Shown piece by piece: positions 27,870-37,828 of a stretch of DNA of 64,000 nucleotides. The notes beneath the pieces are model-generated. The model was not told the origin of the DNA. It worked only from the letters and a program-made list of their open reading frames with translations, and ran no database searches. Numbering within the stretch: position 1 is the first letter of the stretch; each line of letters opens with the position of its first letter. A program made the translations under genes and the position numbers. This DNA is from Gallionella sp. (GTDB taxonomy: Bacteria; Pseudomonadota; Gammaproteobacteria; Burkholderiales; Gallionellaceae), in contig JAQTZW010000005.1 of NCBI GenBank assembly GCA_028687575.1, positions 124,001-188,000 on the forward strand, given 5' to 3'.

Positions 27870-29684
27870 ATGTCACGCTCATTACGCAACATCGCCATTA
27901 TCGCCCACGTTGACCACGGCAAAACCACGCTGGTTGACAAGCTGCTGTCTCAGGCAGGCTCTTTCTCCGCTCACCAACACGTCGCCGAACGCGTGATGGA
28001 CAACAACGACTTGGAAAAGGAACGCGGCATCACCATTCTGGCGAAGAACTGCGCGGTCGAATACGGTGGCGTGCACATCAATATCGTCGATACACCGGGC
28101 CATGCCGACTTTGGCGGTGAGGTCGAGCGCGTGCTGGGCATGGTGGATGGCGTGTTGTTGCTGGTTGATGCGGTGGATGGCCCGATGCCACAGACCCGTT
28201 TCGTGACCAAGAAGGCATTGGCGCTGGGTCTGCGTCCTATCGTGGTGATTAACAAGATTGACCGTCCCGGCGCGCGTCCTGACTGGGTGGTAGACCAGAC
28301 TTTCGACCTGTTCGACAAATTGGGCGCGACCGACGAGCAGCTGGATTTCCCGGTGGTTTACGCTTCCGCATTGAACGGCTACGCCAAGATTGATCTGGCT
28401 GCCGAAAGCGCCAACATGAGTCCGCTGTTCGACACCGTGCTGAGCCATGTGCCGGCACCGTCTGTCGCAGCAACCGAAGAGCCGCTGCAATTGCAGATTT
28501 CCGCACTGGACTACTCCAGCTTTGTGGGCCGCATCGGCGTGGGCCGTGTGACGCGCGGCAAGATCAAGCCGGGCCAGGACGTGATGGTGATGAACGGCGA
28601 CAAATCCTCCAAGAAAGCGCGTATCAACCAGGTGCTGGGCTTCCAGGGTGTTGAGCGCGTGTTGCTGGACGAGGCAATGGCGGGTGACATCGTACTGATC
28701 AACGGTATCGAAGAGATCGGCATCGGCGTGACCATCGCCGAATTGAGCGCGCCTGAAGCGTTGCCGCTGCCCAAGATTGACGAACCGACCCTGAGCATGA
28801 ATCTGATGGTGAACACTTCCCCGCTGTGCGGTCAGGAAGGCAAGTTCATCACCAGCCGCCAGATCCGTGACCGCCTGAACAAGGAGTTGCTGGTCAACGT
28901 GGCGTTGCGCGTGGAAGACACCGACAACACCGACGTATTCCTGCTGTCCGGTCGTGGCGAATTGCACCTGACCATTCTGCTGGAAAACATGCGTCGCGAA
29001 GGTTTTGAAATGGGCGTGGGTAAACCGCGCGTGGTGTTCCGCGAAATCAACGGCGAGAAATGCGAACCGTTCGAAGTGCTGACTGTGGACGTGGAAGAAG
29101 CCAATCAGGGCGCGGTGATGGAAGAACTGGGCCGCCGCCGTGGCGACCTGCAAGACATGCAGCCGGACGGTCATGGTCGCGTGCGTCTGGAATACCGTAT
29201 TCCGGCGCGCGGTCTGATCGGCTTTCAAAGCGAATTCATGACGCTGACGCGCGGCACCGGCATCATGGCGCATGTGTTTGACGATTACGGTCCGGTCAAG
29301 GCCGACATGCCGGGTCGCCGCAACGGCGTGCTGATCTCGGCAGAGCAGGGCGATGCCGTGGCCTACGCGCTGTGGAAGCTGGAAGATCGCGGTCGCATGA
29401 TCGTGTCGCCCGGCGACAAGCTGTACGAAGGCATGATCATCGGCATCCATAGCCGCGACAACGATCTGGTGGTCAACCCGATCAAGGGCAAGCAGCTGAC
29501 CAACGTGCGCGCTTCCGGCACGGATGAGGCAGTTCGCCTGACTCCGCCGGTGCGTCTGACGATGGAAGCCGCCGTCGAGTTCATTGACGATGACGAACTG
29601 GTCGAGATCACGCCGGTGTCGGTGCGTGTGCGCAAGCGTTTCCTGACTGAAAACGAGCGCAAGCGTCAGGCTCGCGGCCTGTAA
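27870..29684 (+). CDS. typA: Ribosome-associated GTPase TypA/BipA
   Basis: Translational GTPase of the EF-G superfamily that binds ribosomes under stress and at low temperature. The 604-residue protein shows G1 AHVDHGKTT, switch [10 protein letters not shown]3 [10 protein letters not shown] and G4 NKIDRPGAR, then domains II, III and V, and the BipA-specific C-terminus ([26 protein letters not shown]). The ATG at 27870 gives the family start [20 protein letters not shown] longer upstream frame is not conserved. A terminator follows. Confidence 0.97.
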   Translation: MSRSLRNIAIIAHVDHGKTTLVDKLLSQAGSFSAHQHVAERVMDNNDLEKERGITILAKNCAVEYGGVHINIVDTPGHADFGGEVERVLGMVDGVLLLVDAVDGPMPQTRFVTKKALALGLRPIVVINKIDRPGARPDWVVDQTFDLFDKLGATDEQLDFPVVYASALNGYAKIDLAAESANMSPLFDTVLSHVPAPSVAATEEPLQLQISALDYSSFVGRIGVGRVTRGKIKPGQDVMVMNGDKSSKKARINQVLGFQGVERVLLDEAMAGDIVLINGIEEIGIGVTIAELSAPEALPLPKIDEPTLSMNLMVNTSPLCGQEGKFITSRQIRDRLNKELLVNVALRVEDTDNTDVFLLSGRGELHLTILLENMRREGFEMGVGKPRVVFREINGEKCEPFEVLTVDVEEANQGAVMEELGRRRGDLQDMQPDGHGRVRLEYRIPARGLIGFQSEFMTLTRGTGIMAHVFDDYGPVKADMPGRRNGVLISAEQGDAVAYALWKLEDRGRMIVSPGDKLYEGMIIGIHSRDNDLVVNPIKGKQLTNVRASGTDEAVRLTPPVRLTMEAAVEFIDDDELVEITPVSVRVRKRFLTENERKRQARGL

Positions 29685-29707
29685 TTCATGGCGTAGCTTG
29701 CCGGACG

Positions 29708-29735
29708 AAAGGGGGTGCAGAGGCATCCCCTTTTT
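29708..29735 (+). terminator. Rho-independent terminator after typA
   Basis: Arms AAAGGGGGTGC and GCATCCCCTTTTT form an 11-bp stem with one G-T pair, ending in a T-run. Confidence 0.75.
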
Positions 29736-29774
29736 GCATTTTGGATAAGGCGTCGTCGAATCGGAGATATTCAT

Positions 29775-31274
29775 ATGGGGCAACAAATCGTGATTTTTGC
29801 GGCACTGCTGTGCGGACTGCTGATAGGCGGAGCCGGTGTGTGGCTGGTGTTGCGCGAACGTCTGGCGAGTGCAGTGAGCCTCAAGGAGTCCGAGGCACAG
29901 ATCGAACTTGCCCGTCAGGCCGAGCGGCTGGCAGCCGCCCAACAGGATTTGCAGCGACTGGAGGCGGCACTGCTGGAGGCGCAATCCGAAGCGCAGGGCA
30001 TGGAACAGGAGAGCGGCGATCTGCGCGAGCGTTTGGGTGCGGCGGATTCCACCGTGCGCAACCAGACCGAACAACTGACCCGCTTGCAGCAGGAAAAAAC
30101 GGCGCTGGAGGTGGCACGCGAGCAGCTTGGTGCTAGCCAGCAGCGGTTGAGCAACCAGGTGGCGGAACTCAACACGGCGCTGGAGGCGGAGCGCGCTCAG
30201 TCTGCCGAGAAGCTGCGCTTGCTGCAAAACGCCGAGGAGCAGTTGGCCAACCGCTTCAAGACGCTGGCAGGCGAGATACTGGAAGACAAGAGTAAGCGTT
30301 TTACCGAGCAGAATCAGCTCAATCTCAATCAGTTGCTGGAGCCGCTCAAGGTCAAGATCGGCGAATTCCAGGGGCAGGTGCAGGAAGTTTATGTGCAGGA
30401 AGGCAAGGACCGTGCCGCGCTGGCCGAGCAGGTCAAGCAGCTGATGGCGCTCAACAACCAGCTTTCCAAGGATGCCCACAACTTGACCTCCGCGCTGAAG
30501 GGGCAATCCAAGGCGCAGGGCAATTGGGGCGAGCTGGTGCTGGAACGGGTGCTGGAGGCTTCCGGCCTGCGCCGGGATCACGAATACGACGTGCAGGAGA
30601 GCCATACCCGAGCCGACGGCACGCGTGCACAGCCGGACGTGGTGATCCACCTGCCGGAGGATAAGCATCTGGTGATAGACGCGAAGATGTCGCTGACGGC
30701 CTACGAGGAACACGCGAACGCCGAAACCGACGTGCAGCGCGAGCAGGCGTTGAAGCGCCATCTGGATTCGGTGCGCGCCCACATCCGCGAACTAGCCGAC
30801 AAGAATTACCAGCAGTTGTACGGCTTCAAGTCGCTCGATTTCGTGCTGATGTTCATCCCGGTCGAGCCTGCCTTCATGCTGGCGATCGCGCACGACAGCG
30901 ACCTGTGGCACGACGCCTGGAAGCGCAACGTGCTGCTGGTCAGCCCAAGCACGCTGCTGTTCGTGGTGCGCACGGTCGCCCATCTGTGGCGGCAGGAGCA
31001 GCAGAACCGCAACGCGCAGGAGATCGCCAAACGCGGCGCTGCGCTGTACGACAAGCTGGCCGGCTTCGTGGATGACTTGAACGGTCTGGGCGACAAGCTG
31101 CAGCAGGCGCAGAAGGCCTACGACAGCGCTTGCGGGAAATTCTCCAAAGGGAATGGCAATGTCATCCGGCAGGCAGAATTGCTCAAGGAACTGGGCGTGA
31201 AGCCGACCAAGCAACTGTCCGAAAAGATGCTGGATGCAGCGCTGGAGTATGGCGACAAGCACATCGCCGAATAG
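29775..31274 (+). CDS. rmuC: DNA recombination protein RmuC
   Basis: A 499-residue protein with an N-terminal membrane anchor (QIVIFAALLCGLLIGGAGVWLVL), a long coiled coil (about 30-190) and the RmuC nuclease-like domain (GNWGELVLERVLEASGLRRDHEYDVQ, DKHLVIDAKMSLTAYE). RmuC limits inversions at short inverted repeats and is linked to phage restriction in recent work. Start ATG 29775 follows CGGAG. glk follows, only 18 bases from the rmuC stop. Confidence 0.93.
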   Translation: MGQQIVIFAALLCGLLIGGAGVWLVLRERLASAVSLKESEAQIELARQAERLAAAQQDLQRLEAALLEAQSEAQGMEQESGDLRERLGAADSTVRNQTEQLTRLQQEKTALEVAREQLGASQQRLSNQVAELNTALEAERAQSAEKLRLLQNAEEQLANRFKTLAGEILEDKSKRFTEQNQLNLNQLLEPLKVKIGEFQGQVQEVYVQEGKDRAALAEQVKQLMALNNQLSKDAHNLTSALKGQSKAQGNWGELVLERVLEASGLRRDHEYDVQESHTRADGTRAQPDVVIHLPEDKHLVIDAKMSLTAYEEHANAETDVQREQALKRHLDSVRAHIRELADKNYQQLYGFKSLDFVLMFIPVEPAFMLAIAHDSDLWHDAWKRNVLLVSPSTLLFVVRTVAHLWRQEQQNRNAQEIAKRGAALYDKLAGFVDDLNGLGDKLQQAQKAYDSACGKFSKGNGNVIRQAELLKELGVKPTKQLSEKMLDAALEYGDKHIAE

Positions 31275-31292
31275 ATGAAAGTGGGATCGAAA

Positions 31293-32282
31293 ATGCAGAA
31301 TGAAAACATCAGGGTATTGAGCGGTGACATCGGCGGCACCAAGACGCGCCTGGCGATAGCGACTGTGCGCGGTAACGAAGTGCATATCGAGCATGAAGTC
31401 AGCTACCCCAGCCGGCAATACCAGCATTTCGACACGCTGCTGGCGGAATTCCTCAGCGGGGTCGGTGTGCCGCAAGTGGCGGCCTTCGGTATCGCCGGCC
31501 CGGTGCAGGGCAGGGTGGTGCAAACCACCAATCTGCCCTGGCAGATAGATGCCGATGCCTTGCAGCAGCGCTTCGGCTTCAGTCGTTGCCTGCTACTCAA
31601 CGACCTTGAAGCCACCGCCTGCGGGCTGCCCGCACTCGGCCCGGACGACCTGTTGACCTTGCAGGCAGGCGCGCCGGACGCGTGCGGCAACCAGGCCGTG
31701 ATCGCCGCCGGAACGGGGCTGGGTGAGGCCGGGCTGTTCTGGGATGGCGAGCAACACCAGCCTTTTGCCACCGAGGGCGGGCACGCCAGCTTTGCCCCAT
31801 CCAATACACTGGAATTCGCGCTGCTGCGCCACTTGCAACAGCTGTTCGGCCACGTCAGCTGGGAACGCGTGGTGTCCGGCATGGGGGTGGTCAGCATCCA
31901 TGAGTTCCTCTGCCAGTACCGGCAGACAGCAGCGCCGGACTGGCTGGTTGCGGAAATGAGCACGGGAGATGCCGCCGCCGCAATCAGCAATGCCGGACTG
32001 TCAGGTGGTGATGTGATCTGCGCCCAGACTATGGAATGCTTCGTGAAACTATACGGCGCGGAAGCCGGCAATCTGGCGCTGAAAACCATGAGCCGGGGCG
32101 GACTCTTCATCGGCGGCGGCATCGCGCCCAAGATTTTGCCGATGTTGCAGAGCGAACTGTTCCTGGATGCCTTCCTCGCCAAAGGCAGGATGCGCCCGCT
32201 GCTGGAAGCGATGCCGGTCCGCGTGATCCTCAACGACCGCGCCGCGCTATACGGCCCGGCCCTGCGCGCGGCTCAGGGGTGA
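31293..32282 (+). CDS. glk: Glucokinase
   Basis: Phosphorylates glucose to glucose-6-phosphate. The 329-residue protein has the ATP-binding phosphate-1 motif LSGDIGGTKTRLA, the conserved LLNDLEATACGL with catalytic Asp, the GTGLGEAGL adenosine motif and GGGIAPK near the end. Either ATG 31275, directly after the rmuC stop, or ATG 31293 could start it; 31293 has GTGGGA at the right distance and is used. It precedes the glycogen cluster, where it would return free glucose released during glycogen breakdown to the phosphate pool. Confidence 0.92.
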   Translation: MQNENIRVLSGDIGGTKTRLAIATVRGNEVHIEHEVSYPSRQYQHFDTLLAEFLSGVGVPQVAAFGIAGPVQGRVVQTTNLPWQIDADALQQRFGFSRCLLLNDLEATACGLPALGPDDLLTLQAGAPDACGNQAVIAAGTGLGEAGLFWDGEQHQPFATEGGHASFAPSNTLEFALLRHLQQLFGHVSWERVVSGMGVVSIHEFLCQYRQTAAPDWLVAEMSTGDAAAAISNAGLSGGDVICAQTMECFVKLYGAEAGNLALKTMSRGGLFIGGGIAPKILPMLQSELFLDAFLAKGRMRPLLEAMPVRVILNDRAALYGPALRAAQG

Positions 32283-32530
32283 GGTTGAATCCACACTCCC
32301 CCTTACGCGTCAGCCTCGGCAGGAATGCGCTTCCAGAGATATTTCAGGCGTGTGGAAGCATGCCTTCTTCGTCCCCGCGCCAACCAGGTTCCGCCTTTGG
32401 CATCATCTTCCGGGCATGTAGTGGTATATAATGCCACGCTGAATTGCGACACCCGTCGCTCGGCTACTCAAGAAAAAACTTGACGGCCTGATTATCACTT
32501 ACAAAATTACTATCAATACAGGCACTTATC

Positions 32531-35002
32531 ATGAGTTCTTCAAAGAAACCTTGTTCCGAAACCATTGACCGTACCGATCCTCTCGTCATTCAGCGCATGC
32601 TGGCCAATCACCTGACCTATACAGAAGGTAAATCCATCAAGACAGCCACAGAGCGTGACTGGTTTGAAGCGGCAGCCCATGCGGTGCGTGACCAACTGAT
32701 TGAGCAGCAGTTGAAAACCTCCGAGGAAAATCTGAACAAGGATCCCAAGCGTCTTTATTATCTGTCGCTGGAATTCCTGATTGGTCGCACTTTGTCGAAT
32801 GCCTCGTTGAATATGGGGTTGGAGTCTTCGTTGCGTGAGGGCCTGAAGACCATGGGTCAGAATCTCGAGACGGTAGAGGAAACCGAGATCGATGCGGCGT
32901 TGGGTAATGGTGGCTTGGGTCGTCTGGCTGCATGTTTCCTGGATTCTCTGGCGACACTGGATTTGCCGGGCCAAGGTTACGGCATCCGTTACGAATACGG
33001 CATGTTCAACCAGCGCATCAAAAATGGCCAGCAGGTAGAGCGTCCTGACAACTGGCTGCGTTTCGGCAACCCTTGGGAATTCCAGCGTCCCGAGTGCATG
33101 TATCCAGTCAAGTTCTTCGGTCGTGTCGTGCAGTTCGCGGACGGGCAGGGCGGCATAGAGCATCACTGGGTGGATGGCGAGACCGTGATGGCGATGGCTT
33201 ACGATGTGCCCATTCCGGGCTACAAGACCGGCACGGTCAACAGCCTGCGTCTGTGGGCGGCCAAATCCACACGCGAATTCAATCTCGAATCGTTCAATGC
33301 CGGTGATTACCTGAGCGCGGTTCAGGACAAGAATATTTCGGAAAGCCTGTCCAAAGTGCTGTACCCGAACGACAGTTCTGCGGTTGGTAAGGAATTGCGC
33401 CTGCGTCAGGAGTATTTCTTCGTTTCCGCGTCGATTCAGGACATCCTCGCCAACTTCCTGCAAACACATAATGATTTGAATCTGTTGCCGGAAAAGGTCG
33501 CCATTCAGTTGAACGATACCCATCCGGCGGTAGCAGTATCCGAGATGATGTACCAGTTGCTGGATGTGTATAAGCTGAAGTGGGACCATGCGTGGAAACT
33601 GGTCACCAGGATCTTCGCCTATACCAACCACACGCTGATGCCTGAAGCGCTGGAAACATGGGCGGTTGAGAAGTTCGAGCGCGTGTTGCCGCGTCATCTG
33701 GAAATCATCTATGAGATTAACCACCGCTTCCTGACTCAGGTCAATCACCGTTTCCCCGGCGATACAGAGTTGCTAAGACGGGTGTCCATCATTGACGAGA
33801 ACGGTGGCCGTCGCATCCGCATGGCGCATCTGGCCGTGGTCGGTAGCCACACCGTGAACGGCGTGGCAGCAATCCACAGCGATTTGTTGAAAACCACGCT
33901 GTTTTCAGATTTTCATCGCATTTTCCCGCACAAATTTGTCAACGTCACCAATGGCATCACGCCCCGTCGCTGGCTGAATCAGTGCAATCCTGGGCTTAGC
34001 AACATCATCAGTTCACGTATCGGTTCAGGTTTTGTGAGCGATCTCGATCAGCTCAAGAAGTTGGTTCCGCATGCCGAGGACGCCGCATTCCGCAAGGAAT
34101 TCCGCGAAGTCAAGCAGGCCAACAAGCTGCGCCTTGCCGAGTACATATACAAGACTGTCGGCATTCAGGTTGATCCAAACTCGATGTTCGATATTCAGAT
34201 CAAGCGTATCCATGAATACAAACGCCAACTGCTGAACGTGTTGCACGTGATCACGCTGTACAACCGCATCCGTCAGGGTAATGCACACGCGGTGACACCC
34301 CGTACGGTGATTTTTGCCGGCAAGGCGGCGCCAGGTTACAAACTGGCCAAACAGATAGTTCGCCTGATCAACGATGTGGCCAACATCATCAATGATGATC
34401 CGGCAGTGCACGGCTTGCTCAAGGTGGTATTCCTGCCCAATTACGATGTTTCATCTGCCGAGAAACTGTTCCCGGCCAGCGATTTGTCTGAACAGATATC
34501 CACCGCTGGCACCGAAGCTTCCGGCACCGGCAACATGAAGATGGCTCTGAATGGTGCATTGACCATAGGCACGCTGGATGGCGCGAACGTCGAGATCATG
34601 GAAGAAGTGGGCGCGGAAAATATCTTCATCTTCGGCCTGACCACCCAGCAAGTTGCAAATCTGCGTGCGCAGGGTTACAGCGCTTGGGATCATTACAATG
34701 GTAACGAAGAATTGCGCCAAGTATTGGATATGATAGGTAGTGGTTTCTTCTCGGTAGAAGAGCCTGGCCGTTACCGGCAGATCTTCGACAACTTGACTCA
34801 TCATAATGACCATTATCTATTGTTGGCCGATTACGCCAGCTACATTGCGGCTCAGGATATGGTCGGTCTGCTGTATCAAGACAAGGAAGAATGGACACGA
34901 CGCGCTATCCTCAATGTCGCGAACATGGGCAAGTTCTCCAGTGACCGCACTATCAAGGAATATGCCGAAAACATCTGGAATGTCAGGAGTTCAAAGTCCT
35001 GA
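32531..35002 (+). CDS. glgP: Glycogen/maltodextrin phosphorylase (GT35, long-established type)
   Basis: Releases glucose-1-phosphate from the ends of alpha-1,4-glucans. At 823 residues it has the usual length, with ALGNGGLGRLAACFLDS in the N-terminal half and the pyridoxal-phosphate lysine region EASGTGNMKMALNG-ALTIGTLDGANVEI toward the C-terminus. The 248 bases between glk and this gene contain the promoter region, with no other feature seen. A strong terminator at 35022-35056 separates it from the second phosphorylase. Confidence 0.97.
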   Translation: MSSSKKPCSETIDRTDPLVIQRMLANHLTYTEGKSIKTATERDWFEAAAHAVRDQLIEQQLKTSEENLNKDPKRLYYLSLEFLIGRTLSNASLNMGLESSLREGLKTMGQNLETVEETEIDAALGNGGLGRLAACFLDSLATLDLPGQGYGIRYEYGMFNQRIKNGQQVERPDNWLRFGNPWEFQRPECMYPVKFFGRVVQFADGQGGIEHHWVDGETVMAMAYDVPIPGYKTGTVNSLRLWAAKSTREFNLESFNAGDYLSAVQDKNISESLSKVLYPNDSSAVGKELRLRQEYFFVSASIQDILANFLQTHNDLNLLPEKVAIQLNDTHPAVAVSEMMYQLLDVYKLKWDHAWKLVTRIFAYTNHTLMPEALETWAVEKFERVLPRHLEIIYEINHRFLTQVNHRFPGDTELLRRVSIIDENGGRRIRMAHLAVVGSHTVNGVAAIHSDLLKTTLFSDFHRIFPHKFVNVTNGITPRRWLNQCNPGLSNIISSRIGSGFVSDLDQLKKLVPHAEDAAFRKEFREVKQANKLRLAEYIYKTVGIQVDPNSMFDIQIKRIHEYKRQLLNVLHVITLYNRIRQGNAHAVTPRTVIFAGKAAPGYKLAKQIVRLINDVANIINDDPAVHGLLKVVFLPNYDVSSAEKLFPASDLSEQISTAGTEASGTGNMKMALNGALTIGTLDGANVEIMEEVGAENIFIFGLTTQQVANLRAQGYSAWDHYNGNEELRQVLDMIGSGFFSVEEPGRYRQIFDNLTHHNDHYLLLADYASYIAAQDMVGLLYQDKEEWTRRAILNVANMGKFSSDRTIKEYAENIWNVRSSKS

Positions 35003-35021
35003 TACTGGCCTGATGGCGATA

Positions 35022-35056
35022 TAAAAAACCACCCAACGATACGGGTGGTTTTTTTT
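35022..35056 (+). terminator. Rho-independent terminator after glgP
   Basis: Perfect arms AAAAAACCACCC and GGGTGGTTTTTT around a short loop of about 7 bases, with eight T residues following. Confidence 0.9.
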
Positions 35057-35187
35057 CGTGCCAATAACGCCACGCTTACTACAGGATCATCTTCAGGACG
35101 AGTTTTTGCATCACTAGCTGAGCTATAATCGTCAGGGTTTTGCAAGGTTCATGCTATTCGTAACTGAATGACTGAGAGGAATGGGTT

Positions 35188-37752
35188 GTGAAGAAGAGTA
35201 CTGCATACTATTTGCAAGTTCGTCCCAAGATACCTGAGCGTCTGGCTCGCCTTGAAGTGTTGGCAAATAATCTGTGGTACGGATGGGATATCCCCACGCG
35301 CAGGCTTTTTGCCCGTTTACACCCCGGCCTATGGAATGCCACTGGCCATAGCCCCAAAGCATTCCTGAAACGTGTTGATGAGAAGATTCTGCTAGACGCG
35401 GCGGCTGACGAGGTTTTCATCGGCAATTTCAACCGAGTGCTAGCCGATTACGATACTTATCATAACGCGCCGCCTGCCAATTCCTGCCAACGTGACGGTT
35501 TGTGCTCAGAAGACCTGATCGCATACTTTTGCGCAGAATTTGGTTTGCATGAGAGTTTTCCAATATATTCAGGCGGCTTGGGCATTCTGGCAGGGGACCA
35601 CTGCAAGGCAGCAAGTGACCTGCGGTTGCCCTTCATCGGTGTCGGCCTGCTTTATCGTCAAGGCTATTTTCAACAGACTATAGATGGGGATGGCAACCAG
35701 ATTGCCACCAACCGGGATTCCAGCTTTGACGATTTGCCCGTCACGCCGGCTTTACGTGCGGATGGAAGTGAGGCCTATACGTCGGTTGATTTCCCCGGCC
35801 GCACGGTACACATCAAGATATGGCAGGCACAGGTCGGGAACATCAGGCTGTACCTGATGGATACCGACCTGGAAATCAACAATGAGCATGACCGCGACAT
35901 CACGCATCGCCTATATGGCGGCGACAAGGTGATGCGCATTGAACAAGAGATCGTGCTGGGTATCGGGGGCGTGCGGGCATTGCAGGAACTCGGCCTGAAA
36001 CCGACCGTCTGGCATATCAATGAAGGCCATGCCGCCTTTATGATACTGGAGCGTATCAGGCAATCCATTGGGGAAGTTGGTTTTGACTTTGAAACTGCTC
36101 TGGAATCCGAGGCCGCCAACACCATTTTTACCACCCATACGCCCGTGCCAGCCGGACACGACCACTTCGACGACGGCATGATACGAGCGTATTTCGAGCA
36201 TTATTATCAGGCGATACAGTTGAATCACGATAGATTCATGGCGCTGGGCCGTTCGGCAGAGTGCTCTGATTTCAACATGACAGCGCTGGCGTTAAGGGGG
36301 TCGCGTTTCCATAACGGCGTATCGCGCATACACGGTGCCGTGTCATCACGTATCTGCGGGGATATGTGGCCGGAAGTCGAGCCCCAGGAAAATCCGATGA
36401 CTTACGTCACGAATGGTGTCCATGCACCTACCTTTCTCTCGACCGAATGGGCGGAAGTTTTTGAGCGTTATCTGGGATCGGAATGGAACGCTCGCATGAC
36501 CGACCCCAATATCTGGAATGGCATCACCGACATTCCAGATCATGCTTTCTGGAGTGTGCACCAGACGCTCAAGGTGAAGATGCTGAATATGGTGCGGGAT
36601 CGCATCCGTGCCCAGCATTTGCGCAATCACGCCTCGGAAGCGCATCTGGACAGGATGCTCAAGTATGTCAATCCGGAAAATCCAAACGTCCTCACGGTCG
36701 GTTTTGCACGTCGTTTTGCCACCTACAAACGCGCCACCATGCTGTTCGCTCATCTGGACTGGCTGCGCGAAATTCTGCATAACCCGGAACGGCCTGTGGT
36801 GTTCATCTTCGCCGGCAAGGCCCATCCGGCTGATGTGCCTGGGCAGGACCTGATACGCCGTATCAGCGAGATCTCGCACATGCACGAATTTGCCGGCAAG
36901 GTGTTGCTGGTCGAGGGCTATGACCTTTCGCTGTCGCGCAAACTGGTTGCCGGTGTGGATGTCTGGCTGAACAACCCGTTGTATCCATTGGAGGCCAGCG
37001 GCACATCGGGCATGAAGGCCGGAATGAACGGCAGCATCAATCTGTCGGTGCTGGACGGCTGGTGGGGGGAGAGCTACGACGGCAAGAATGGCTGGGCGAT
37101 CAAACCGGCATCGGAAAGTCTGAGCGAAGAAGTCCGTACTCGCGAAGAAAGCCGTACGCTGTACGAATTGCTACAGGATCAAGTGATACCGCTGTACTAC
37201 GATTACGGCAAGATGGGTTTTTCACCTAACTGGGTGAAAATGGCCAAGCACTCGATGGCAACCATCATCCCGCGCTTTAATTCCAAGCGCATGGTCGGGG
37301 AATATCTCGAAAAATGTTATCTGCCAGCAAGCCGGCAACACACCATTTACGGGATGAATGGCAGTGAAAACGCGCGCCGGGTGGCCGAGTGGAAGTCATG
37401 CGTCAAGACAGCATGGCCGGGTGTGAGTATACGTCTCACCGATAGCATCAAAACTGAGATCCGCTATGGCGACAGTCTGCGTTTCCAAGTGGCGATCAGT
37501 CTGAACGGGCTGGGACAGGATGACGTCATCGTCGAAATGCTGATGGGTTTCAACACTAAAAAGGACCAACTCACTTCAGCTAGACATTACCGCTTTACCC
37601 CAGCAGGTATCAGGACGGAGGCTGGCGAAGAGTTGTTTTTTGTCGAGTTGCAGCCGGAGCAATGCGGCAATCTGGAATATCGTATTCGCGTCTACCCCCA
37701 CCACCCGTTGCTCACGCATCCGTTTGAGATGGGGATGATGCGCTGGCTATAG
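35188..37752 (+). CDS. Alpha-glucan phosphorylase, second type (DUF3417-containing GT35)
   Basis: An 854-residue phosphorylase of the subgroup with an N-terminal DUF3417 domain (PERLARLEVLANNLWYGWD), distinct from the classical GlgP upstream. Conserved parts are YSGGLGILAGDHCKAASDL, the INEGHAAF stretch, TTHTPVPAGHD, and the cofactor region LEASGTSGMKAGMNG with the pyridoxal-phosphate lysine. It probably shortens glucan chains for storage-polymer turnover. Translation starts at GTG 35188 behind GAGAGGA; a nearby ATG at 35181 is out of frame. It is followed by glgA after 76 bases. Confidence 0.93.
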   Translation: MKKSTAYYLQVRPKIPERLARLEVLANNLWYGWDIPTRRLFARLHPGLWNATGHSPKAFLKRVDEKILLDAAADEVFIGNFNRVLADYDTYHNAPPANSCQRDGLCSEDLIAYFCAEFGLHESFPIYSGGLGILAGDHCKAASDLRLPFIGVGLLYRQGYFQQTIDGDGNQIATNRDSSFDDLPVTPALRADGSEAYTSVDFPGRTVHIKIWQAQVGNIRLYLMDTDLEINNEHDRDITHRLYGGDKVMRIEQEIVLGIGGVRALQELGLKPTVWHINEGHAAFMILERIRQSIGEVGFDFETALESEAANTIFTTHTPVPAGHDHFDDGMIRAYFEHYYQAIQLNHDRFMALGRSAECSDFNMTALALRGSRFHNGVSRIHGAVSSRICGDMWPEVEPQENPMTYVTNGVHAPTFLSTEWAEVFERYLGSEWNARMTDPNIWNGITDIPDHAFWSVHQTLKVKMLNMVRDRIRAQHLRNHASEAHLDRMLKYVNPENPNVLTVGFARRFATYKRATMLFAHLDWLREILHNPERPVVFIFAGKAHPADVPGQDLIRRISEISHMHEFAGKVLLVEGYDLSLSRKLVAGVDVWLNNPLYPLEASGTSGMKAGMNGSINLSVLDGWWGESYDGKNGWAIKPASESLSEEVRTREESRTLYELLQDQVIPLYYDYGKMGFSPNWVKMAKHSMATIIPRFNSKRMVGEYLEKCYLPASRQHTIYGMNGSENARRVAEWKSCVKTAWPGVSIRLTDSIKTEIRYGDSLRFQVAISLNGLGQDDVIVEMLMGFNTKKDQLTSARHYRFTPAGIRTEAGEELFFVELQPEQCGNLEYRIRVYPHHPLLTHPFEMGMMRWL

Positions 37753-37828
37753 CACCATATCAGCCATTGTGATGAAAATACAATACATTATTTATATACA
37801 ATAAGTTAAATATTTTACAGGGGGATTT

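Noticed and set aside
27882..30782. A 966-codon open frame on the minus strand
   Set aside because: It runs antisense through typA and rmuC, both certain genes; it is His/Gln/Leu-rich as expected from their complementary codons, and has no domain.
32540..33748. A 402-codon open frame on the minus strand
   Set aside because: Antisense to glgP, with no motif; a by-product of codon bias.
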